A DNA stretch of 64,000 nt from Jiella marina (GTDB taxonomy: Bacteria; Pseudomonadota; Alphaproteobacteria; Rhizobiales; Rhizobiaceae): contig NZ_JAKQZG010000001.1 in NCBI RefSeq assembly GCF_024359545.1, positions 372,001 to 436,000 of the forward strand. Reading direction: 5' to 3'. Shown piece after piece: positions 58,398 through 64,000 of this stretch. A program made the translations under genes and the position numbers. Numbering within the stretch: the first letter of the stretch is position 1; every line of letters begins with the position of its first letter. The notes beneath the pieces are model-generated. The model was not told where the DNA came from. It ran no database searches and saw only the letters and a program-made list of their open reading frames with translations.

Positions 58398-59915
58398 TCA
58401 GGCCGCGACGTCGCTCGCCCGATATTCGCTGTAGATCGTCGCGTTGCCCGCCATCACGTCATTCGGATTGAGCATGTCGAGCGGCGCATAGATGTCGACC
58501 CGGTTCGGATTGTCGGCATTGCGCCGCACGTCCAGCCGGTCCGCGAAATCGGCGATGTTGTCGAGGACGCCCGGCATTTCCGCGGCCGTCGCGATCAGCG
58601 TCGCCTTGATGTCCTTGACGGTGGTCACCGCCAAAAGATCGCCGGGATTGGCATTGGCGATCGCCTTCTGCCCGTGCTCGGCCTGCAGCCGCGCCCGGAA
58701 GCGCCTGAGCGCATACATCACCTGGCCGATCTTCTGGATATCGCGGAACGTCGTGTCGACATTCCCCGCCCCGTCCGTCCGCTGCATCGTTACGGTCTTG
58801 TCGACGACGACCGCGCCGTCGTCGCGCACCTTCCAGGTCGAGATGCCCGAGGTCAGGAAGGCGTCGCGCGTCGCATAGTCGTTGATCCAGAGCGACCGGT
58901 CGCGCGGCGCCGCAACCTCGCGAACCTCGAGGCCGGTCTGGTTGCGCGAGACATTGCCGCTCGCCCCGTCCGACAGCCAGGGCACCTGGCGCGCCGCCTC
59001 CGCCGCGACGAACTCCCAGGGCGGCGTCGCATTGCCGGCGCTCGCGATCTGCGGGATCGTCGAGACATGCCGCGTGTCCTTGGCCAGCCCGAAGGTCGTC
59101 ATCGCCGAAGTCGTCGCGAGCTTGGTCGTGAACACATGGCCATAGGCCTGCCGGTTCCACGCCCAGCGGCCCGACACGTCGTTCATCAGCGTCTCGTAGC
59201 GCGCGAAATTCGTGTCGTCCGACCAGGGCGAAACCGTCCAGTCGAAGGGATCGTCGGCATATTGCGCGAGCACACCCGAAAGGTCCGGCGTGCCGGCCCC
59301 CGCCGTCGTCGTGGCATAGGTCAGCGCCGCCCCGGCGAAGGCGTTGGAGGCGATCGTCGTCGGCGCATGGATGTCGACGGCGGCGAAGATCTCGCCCTTG
59401 TGCCGCGCCGTCAGCGTGACGACGGCGCCCGACACGGTCGAGATATAGGGCAGCGCCGCCTGGGTCAGAGGATCCTGAAACCCGTTGATCGCCGTCGACA
59501 GCGCATCGGCCACGTCGCCCACCGTATCACCGGCGGAAATCGCCACCTGCAGCACCCGCCCGGCGATCGTCAGCACGCCGACCCCGCCGGCGGCGGGCAC
59601 ACTCGCCACGGTGATCGTCCGCACCTCGGCCGTGCCCGTATCGGCCGCCGCACCCAGCCAGATTTCCTGCGCCGGCGCGTTGGCCCGCGCCACCCGGAAC
59701 ATCTCGGCCAGCATCGACCCCTTGCCGCAGAGCGAGACCGCCTCGCGCATCGTCTGCACCGGCGCCAGCGTATCGACCGAAAGCGACCCCGCCGTCGTCT
59801 TGTGCCCGATCAGCACCAGCCGCGACTGGCTTTCCGACTGCCCGCCGGAATTGACCTCGAAGGAAATGAGCGGGGCGACGATGTTCCCCGGAATGAAATT
59901 GTGGACGATCGCCAT
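58398..59915 (-). CDS. Contractile tail sheath protein (Mu gpL-like)
   Basis: 505 residues. N-terminal VPLISFEVNSGGQ-type segment (IVAPLISFEVNSGGQSESQSR), GKGSMLAEMFRVARANAPAQEIWLG and the C-terminal INDYATRDAFLTSGISTWKVRDDGAVVVDKTVT are sheath hallmarks. Shows that the phage is a myovirus. Confidence 0.92.
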   Translation of the reverse strand: MAIVHNFIPGNIVAPLISFEVNSGGQSESQSRLVLIGHKTTAGSLSVDTLAPVQTMREAVSLCGKGSMLAEMFRVARANAPAQEIWLGAAADTGTAEVRTITVASVPAAGGVGVLTIAGRVLQVAISAGDTVGDVADALSTAINGFQDPLTQAALPYISTVSGAVVTLTARHKGEIFAAVDIHAPTTIASNAFAGAALTYATTTAGAGTPDLSGVLAQYADDPFDWTVSPWSDDTNFARYETLMNDVSGRWAWNRQAYGHVFTTKLATTSAMTTFGLAKDTRHVSTIPQIASAGNATPPWEFVAAEAARQVPWLSDGASGNVSRNQTGLEVREVAAPRDRSLWINDYATRDAFLTSGISTWKVRDDGAVVVDKTVTMQRTDGAGNVDTTFRDIQKIGQVMYALRRFRARLQAEHGQKAIANANPGDLLAVTTVKDIKATLIATAAEMPGVLDNIADFADRLDVRRNADNPNRVDIYAPLDMLNPNDVMAGNATIYSEYRASDVAA

Positions 59916-60190
59916 CAGGCCGCTCCCTTGCGTTTGCCCGTGTTACTTTTGCCGCTACCGCCAGAATCTTGAGAGCCGTCTTCCCCGCTTCCTTTCTCCC
60001 CCCTTGTGGGGGAGATGCCGGCAGGCAGAGGGGGGTCTTCACCCGCCACCTCCTCGATCGACCCTTCCCTCAGCAGCCGCCGCGTGAACGCCTCGCCATC
60101 GTCCATCATCTCGCCGGACGCCTTGAACAGCCGCCCGCGAAACGGCACCCGCTCGTCAGGATCGACGAGCCTGTAGCGCTTCATCGCCAT
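59915..60190 (-). CDS. DUF2635-like protein (Mu gp38) with repeat-derived tail
   Basis: 91 residues. YRLVDPDERVPFRGRLFKASGEMMDDGEAFTRRLLREGSI resembles DUF2635. The C-terminal half ([15 protein letters not shown]...) is encoded by a palindromic repeat identical to that in bchB, in the same reading frame. Stop overlaps the sheath start. Confidence 0.7.
   Translation of the reverse strand: MAMKRYRLVDPDERVPFRGRLFKASGEMMDDGEAFTRRLLREGSIEEVAGEDPPLPAGISPTRGEKGSGEDGSQDSGGSGKSNTGKRKGAA
59993..60036. repeat. Palindromic repeat A, prophage copy
   Basis: Forty bases beginning TTCTCCCCCCTTGTGGGGGA are identical to positions 31321-31360 inside bchB. Lies within the DUF2635-like gene and is translated. 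Confidence 0.9.
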
Positions 60191-60202
60191 CGCTCTGGTT
60201 CC

Positions 60203-60931
60203 TCAAAAATCGACCCGTGCATTCGGATCGTCGTCCGGATCGCCCGTCCCGACCGGCGCGTTGATCGCGATCAGCGACAGCGGATCACCCGCCGCGATCG
60301 CCCCGAAATAGGCCGCCAGCCTGTCGATCTGCCCCCGTGCATAGGAGCCCTCCGGCAGCGCCTGACGGACCTGTTCGACCCGCGCCGGCAGCCCGCCCGA
60401 CGGCCCGAAATCGTCGTCGGCGATCGAGCAGCGGAACGTCATGATCTCGCGATGGAACCTGAGGCCCGCCTCCGGCAGGACGAAGGGCTCCGACCGGATC
60501 TCGACGAACGCCTTCCGGATCATCCGAAAGGCCGCGCCGCTTGACCCGACGCTGAGCACCTGCCGCACCTGCGCCGTCAGCGCCCCCAGCACCAGCCGCG
60601 CCTTCGGATCGGTGCCGGCAAGCGGCATGGCGATCGTCTCGCCCTGATCGGTGTCCGACACCGCCAGATCGCAGACCGCCACCAGCGACGCCGTCGCGAA
60701 GCCCGATTGCGAAGACGCCATCGGCCCGGTCCGCTCGACCGTCTTGTCCTCGGTGTAGAGGCTGACCGTCGGCGTATAGACGAGATCGTCGTCGAGCTCG
60801 TCCGCCTCGATCGCCCGCGAATCGAACACCCGATCCCCCGCGATCGTCGGAAACCCGCCCTGCGCCTCAAGCGCGGCCGTCGGCAACAACGCCTCATGAG
60901 CCGCCAGCCGCAGCACCTCCGCCGTCAGCAT
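60203..60931 (-). CDS. Tail-completion/terminator-like protein (Mu gp37 position)
   Basis: 242 residues, placed between DUF2635 and the head-joining protein as Mu gp37 is. Pieces such as ALLPTAALEAQGGFPTIAGDRVFDSRAIEADEL and a C-terminal domain (QIDRLAAYFGAIAAGDPLSLIAI) are phage-like. Identity rests mainly on order. Confidence 0.6.
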   Translation of the reverse strand: MLTAEVLRLAAHEALLPTAALEAQGGFPTIAGDRVFDSRAIEADELDDDLVYTPTVSLYTEDKTVERTGPMASSQSGFATASLVAVCDLAVSDTDQGETIAMPLAGTDPKARLVLGALTAQVRQVLSVGSSGAAFRMIRKAFVEIRSEPFVLPEAGLRFHREIMTFRCSIADDDFGPSGGLPARVEQVRQALPEGSYARGQIDRLAAYFGAIAAGDPLSLIAINAPVGTGDPDDDPNARVDF

Positions 60932-60961
60932 TTCAAGCCCCGACCAAGCCCCAGCGCCTCA

Positions 60962-60980
60962 TCCTGAGCCTGTCGAAGGA
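60962..60980. repeat. REP-like repeat B, copy 3
   Basis: TCCTGAGCCTGTCGAAGGA in the gap between two head-tail genes; core identical to the other two copies. Confidence 0.75.
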
Positions 60981-61388
60981 TCACCCGTCCACCCCCAACC
61001 GGTTCACCAAGAACGCCACCCGCCCCGTCTCGTCGTCGTCGACCGCGACGATCCCGAACATGGCCCCATCGGACACCCGCACCAGCCGGTCCCTGGCCTG
61101 CGGCCGCCAGGCCCAGCCGGTGGCGAGCGCCGTCACCAGCGCCGAGGTCACCCGCCGCGGCGCCCGGTCGTCCGGCGCCGTCCGCGAGCTCGACGCGAAG
61201 CTCGTCGTCGACGGCTCGAAATCGATCGTCCCCATGAAGGAAAGCCGATCGACATCCGGATCGGCCTCGAGCGCGGCGCTGCGCGCAGCGCCCGCCGCCC
61301 GCCGCATCTTCACCGCCTCGAACGCCGTCTCGTCCATCGCCGCGGCGCACGCGAGATCCGCCGCGGCCAGAGCCTTCGAAAAGCTCAT
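60981..61388 (-). CDS. Head-tail joining protein
   Basis: 135 residues from ATG 61388, which overlaps the capsid stop. ALVTALATGWAWRPQARDRLVRVSDGAMFGIVAVDDDETGRVAFLVNRL resembles the small ATP-binding-sugar-like/head-completion proteins downstream of capsids. Assigned chiefly from position. Confidence 0.6.
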   Translation of the reverse strand: MSFSKALAAADLACAAAMDETAFEAVKMRRAAGAARSAALEADPDVDRLSFMGTIDFEPSTTSFASSSRTAPDDRAPRRVTSALVTALATGWAWRPQARDRLVRVSDGAMFGIVAVDDDETGRVAFLVNRLGVDG

Positions 61389-62440
61389 CAATTCGTCGTC
61401 TTGACGTGGACGACGCACTCCGGCTGCTTGTTGATTGCCAGAGTGTTCGATTGCGACTTCATCTCGACGCCCTCGCCATGGTCGAGTTCCTTCGTCGAGA
61501 TGTAGATGAACTCGTCGCCACCCTCCGGCGCCATGTTCACCATGTCGATATGATGCACAGGGCCTTCGAAGGTCCGGAACATTCCCTGTGTTCCGGCAGG
61601 ATAGACCTGACCGGAATTGTCGGCGACGTTCTTCTGGATCGTCGTCCCGCCCTGTCCGTCCTTGACAGGCAGGCCGCCCTTGTACTCGCGCCAGAGGATT
61701 TCACCGAATTCGAACACCCGACCCCAGTTCCCTCCAAGGGTCTGACGGGAGACCGTCGTATGCAGGGCCGAGTTCTGCGCCTGGATCCAGAATTTCTCGA
61801 CCTTCGGATGCTTGATGAGCTTGGAAAAGAACAACGGATCGACGACCGCTTCGAACATGCCGACCGTTTCGCCCTTGATGTTCGTCATCACATGGTCGCG
61901 CACTTCTTCGCACTTTTCCATGATGTCGGTCGTTTCCGTGCCGAGCACGAAATCAACTTCCTTCTTGGTGATGTCGAAGACATCATAGAGGTCGTAAAGC
62001 GTGCGCCCCTTGCCGTCCTTGATCAGGCCGCGAAGCATGCCCAGCCGGAGATATTCCCGGGTGATCGAGTGATGGCGGCGGATCGACAGCAGCTTCCGCG
62101 TGGTTTCCCGGATCAGGGAGCGCTCGGTGATCTGACCGTTGACGACCTCCAGATTGCCTTGAAGGTCATCCACCCGGATCGCCTCGAGATGCGGAAAATG
62201 CGGGATGGTCACGATCACGCCGGTTTCGGTGTCGTCCGGCGTCAGCTGCGACGGGCCACCCGGCACCTGCGCGGCCAGCACAACGAGCTCTCCGTCACGA
62301 AAGTCGATCCGCACCATGCGTGACGCCTTGGGTTCCGAAGGTGCCAGGTTCAGAGCGTTCAGAAGGCCGAAGGTGTTCGGAATGCGATTGACCTCCTGGG
62401 TCAATTCCACATTCGTGTAAGGAAACAGGAGTTCGGGCAT
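61388..62440 (-). CDS. Major capsid protein, lambda gpE family
   Basis: 350 residues, the usual size. FGLLNALNLAPSEPKASRMVRIDFRDGELVVLAAQVPGG, PHFPHLEAIRVDDLQGN and RRHHSITREYLRLGMLRGLIKDGKGRTLYDLYDVFDI are typical of phage capsid family E. Preceded by a hairpin with T-run. Confidence 0.92.
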   Translation of the reverse strand: MPELLFPYTNVELTQEVNRIPNTFGLLNALNLAPSEPKASRMVRIDFRDGELVVLAAQVPGGPSQLTPDDTETGVIVTIPHFPHLEAIRVDDLQGNLEVVNGQITERSLIRETTRKLLSIRRHHSITREYLRLGMLRGLIKDGKGRTLYDLYDVFDITKKEVDFVLGTETTDIMEKCEEVRDHVMTNIKGETVGMFEAVVDPLFFSKLIKHPKVEKFWIQAQNSALHTTVSRQTLGGNWGRVFEFGEILWREYKGGLPVKDGQGGTTIQKNVADNSGQVYPAGTQGMFRTFEGPVHHIDMVNMAPEGGDEFIYISTKELDHGEGVEMKSQSNTLAINKQPECVVHVKTTN

Positions 62441-62474
62441 GTCGGGCGCCTTTCGCCTCGCGGACTCGCCGCTG

Positions 62475-62508
62475 AAAAAACAAGGGCGCCCGCTTCAGCC
62501 GAGCGCCC
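62475..62508 (-). terminator. Possible terminator between decoration and capsid genes
   Basis: GGGCGC, 13-base loop, GCGCCC then TTGTTTTTT on the minus strand. Its place inside the head operon suggests partial termination or processing. Confidence 0.6.
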
Positions 62509-62535
62509 GGTTTGGGGATGCCTGCGCGGCAAGCC

Positions 62536-63243
62536 TCAATCGCGCAGAAGAATGCCCTGCTGCTTGAGAGAGGCGACGGCCTGCGCTTTCTGGTCGGAAG
62601 TGACGCCATCCGGCCATTGGATAGCGCCAATGAACAAAATCGAGTCACGGCGCGAGAAGAGCAGATCCGTGGTGTTGTCGGCCCCATCCGCGGCTGTGGC
62701 CTCTACCAGGCTGACGGCGTAGACTTTCTCCGACCCGTCAGTGGCATCGGGGGCCCATGCGACCAGTTTGCCGTCATCGTCGTCGGCAGCGATCGAAACC
62801 GTCACCGAAAACGCGTCGCCCTCCACAAAGGCGGCGCTACCCCCCGCGATGGTGAACTTGATCTGCTTGGCAAAGGCAGTCCCGCCCGTCGCCGTGCCGA
62901 CCTGGACACCCTCGGGATCCTCGACCCGGAACTTCGACGTCCCGTCACCGCCGCCCGTCGTGCAGACCACGCGATAAATGCCGGCTTTCGCCGCGGTGGT
63001 CGTCGAGGGGCTGGCCATCGTCATCGTGCCGTCGCCGGTATTTCCGGCATCCGCAGCGGCGACGGCCGACATGGCTCCCCCGGCGGTGATCATGCCGAGA
63101 ATCGTGCCGATCTTCACGATCCGCGCAGCACCGTCGCCAGCGAGGAGCGTGCCGGTTTCGCGGCAGAATTCGGGGTTCGATTCCCACTTGAGCAGCCCCG
63201 AGAGGATCGGCGGACGGCTCATCTTGTAGACCGGCATTGTCAT
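62536..63243 (-). CDS. Head decoration protein (lambda gpD-like)
   Basis: 235 residues. SGLLKWESNPEFCRETGTLLAGDGAARIVKIGTILGMITAGG is the HDPD-type start. The centre (MTMASPSTTTAAKAGIYRVVCTTGG...) is an added strand-rich domain, making it about twice lambda gpD's length, as in many relatives. Stabilises the capsid. Confidence 0.85.
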   Translation of the reverse strand: MTMPVYKMSRPPILSGLLKWESNPEFCRETGTLLAGDGAARIVKIGTILGMITAGGAMSAVAAADAGNTGDGTMTMASPSTTTAAKAGIYRVVCTTGGGDGTSKFRVEDPEGVQVGTATGGTAFAKQIKFTIAGGSAAFVEGDAFSVTVSIAADDDDGKLVAWAPDATDGSEKVYAVSLVEATAADGADNTTDLLFSRRDSILFIGAIQWPDGVTSDQKAQAVASLKQQGILLRD

Positions 63244-63292
63244 GATCTTGATCTCCAGAAACAGCTTGCAGGTTGGCGTACCGTCGCGAGCT

Positions 63293-63715
63293 TCAGTCGC
63301 GCTTCATGCGCGCGACCGCGGCATCGATTGAAGCGGAGAGCCCAGAGCGTTGGGGCTTGATGCCAGCATCCGCTGCGGGCAGATCGCCGCCATGCTCAGC
63401 TGCCTGCCGCTGTGCAAGGGATGCCTTCGGCTCGCTTGGGGCCGTCTGGGTTGCACCCACCCGTTCCGTCACGAATCCGGTGACCGCCTCGGCTGCCATG
63501 CCGGGCGACTGGATCGCGAGATCGAGCGCCGCGGCCATGCGGTTGGCGTCGCCCCTGACGCCCTCGGCGCCGATGATCGCCTGGAAGCGGTCGCGCTCGG
63601 CCTGCGCCCCGGCAGCCTCGCCCTCGCGGCGCGCCGTCGCGACCGCCGCCTCGTGGTCGCTCCTCGGAATGCCCGCGCTTTCGACGGCAGCGGACGTGCC
63701 GGTGTTCTCGCTCAT
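63293..63715 (-). CDS. Nested scaffold protein (lambda Nu3-like) from an internal start
   Basis: 140 residues from an internal ATG at 63715 with a perfect GGAGG six bases upstream, in the protease frame. The product (MSENTGTSAAVESAGIPRSD... to AVARMKRD) is helical and charged, like Nu3, the scaffold translated from inside lambda C. Confidence 0.72.
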   Translation of the reverse strand: MSENTGTSAAVESAGIPRSDHEAAVATARREGEAAGAQAERDRFQAIIGAEGVRGDANRMAAALDLAIQSPGMAAEAVTGFVTERVGATQTAPSEPKASLAQRQAAEHGGDLPAADAGIKPQRSGLSASIDAAVARMKRD

Positions 63716-64000
63716 GGAAATCCTCCGTGCTGGCGAGTTGGGGCGGCCCGCTGCCGGGCCCCCGGAATGGCTTGAGAGTTCCGCGAGCACGCTTTCGAAC
63801 GTGCCCACGCGATCGGCGACGCCGGCGGCGACGGCCGCCTGGCCGATGAAGACGCGCGCTTCCGTGCCTCGGGCCGCCTCGGCCGAAAGCCTCGGGCCCC
63901 GGCCCTTCGCGACCGTGGAAAGAAAGGCTTCGTAAAGCGCGTTGACCTCGCCCTGCAGGTCCTCGCGCACCTCGGGCCCGAGCGCCTCGAACGGATTGCC
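63293..64000 (-). CDS. S49-family head maturation protease/scaffold, C-terminal part (partial)
   Basis: The frame is open to the window edge, so the N-terminus and catalytic serine lie outside. GNPFEALGPEVREDLQGEVNALYEAFLSTVAKGRG and EARVFIGQAAVAAGVADRVGTFESVL are the C-terminal end of SppA-like S49 phage proteases (lambda gpC). The remaining 140 residues are a scaffold region. Confidence 0.88.
   Translation of the reverse strand, partial: GNPFEALGPEVREDLQGEVNALYEAFLSTVAKGRGPRLSAEAARGTEARVFIGQAAVAAGVADRVGTFESVLAELSSHSGGPAAGRPNSPARRISMSENTGTSAAVESAGIPRSDHEAAVATARREGEAAGAQAERDRFQAIIGAEGVRGDANRMAAALDLAIQSPGMAAEAVTGFVTERVGATQTAPSEPKASLAQRQAAEHGGDLPAADAGIKPQRSGLSASIDAAVARMKRD

Larger units (their letters stand above)
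40855..64000. mobile_element. Prophage (Mu-like contractile tail, lambda-like head), right end outside the window
   Basis: From about 40.8 kb the gene content changes to small unknown genes, a lysis cassette, tail fibres, baseplate, tail and head genes. No integrase, repressor, transposase or attachment repeat is visible in the window, so both ends are uncertain. Head genes continue past the right edge. Host palindromic repeats within the operon suggest long residence. Confidence 0.85.

Noticed and set aside
58146-59972. 608-codon plus-strand open frame opposite the tail sheath gene
   Set aside because: Antisense shadow of a high-GC gene; Arg/His-rich composition, no ribosome site.
41388-63970. 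Gene transfer agent
   Set aside because: The sheath, gp45-48 baseplate and gpE/gpD head genes are not those of the Rhodobacter-type GTA, which has an HK97-type capsid and a siphovirus-like tail.

Overview
The window comes from a high-GC, phototrophic alphaproteobacterium, probably one of the Hyphomicrobiales (Rhizobiales). The evidence is a long bacteriochlorophyll/reaction-centre gene cluster, the ilvB-ilvH ... miaA/serB neighbourhood, GC-rich palindromic repeats of a kind I recall from rhizobial genomes, and alphaproteobacterial-type tRNAs. No species call is attempted. The only Mg-protoporphyrin ester cyclase here is the oxygen-dependent AcsF, which fits an aerobic or facultative phototroph.

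Region 1 (1-19.7 kb) is ordinary chromosome: the end of a branched-chain amino-acid ABC operon (livM'-livG-livF) followed by a SorC-type regulator, an OsmC protein, two tandem MaoC hydratase genes, a RecD-like helicase, a hybrid sensor kinase, the ilvB-ilvH operon with a recognisable leader-peptide attenuator, a DUF1206 protein, a diguanylate cyclase, the divergent miaA/serB pair, a periplasmic ClpP-like protein and an acetyltransferase.

Region 2 (17.8-40.0 kb) is a photosynthesis gene cluster. The minus-strand superoperon reads bchF-bchN-bchB-bchH-bchL-bchM-lhaA-puhA-puhB-puhC-orf-acsF-puhE, with stop/start overlaps at many joints. It diverges from ppaA(aerR)-ppsR, and bchG-bch2-bchP follow on the plus strand. 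PpsR-type TGT-N12-ACA operators sit on the -35 boxes of the bchF/ppaA and bchG promoters. Notable features are a PuhE-CobW fusion, an in-frame ~60-residue insertion in BchB made of two inverted palindromic repeats, and a PpsR with a single cysteine. No pufLM, bchCXYZ, bchDI or crt genes are in the window.

Region 3 (40.1-64.0 kb) starts with tRNA-Arg, a complex I NDUFS4-like gene and tRNA-Pro. It then enters a prophage whose right end lies outside the window. Read on the minus strand from the right, it encodes an S49 protease with a nested scaffold, decoration protein, capsid, head-tail joining proteins, then a Mu-like contractile tail (sheath, tube, frameshifted chaperone, tape measure, DNA-circulation protein, gpD/44, 45, 46, 47, 48), fibres and a lysis cassette. 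Small early or cargo genes lie at the left end. The head is lambda-like and the tail Mu-like. Host palindromic repeats inside the structural operon and an in-frame amber codon in the DNA-circulation gene suggest long residence and possible decay.
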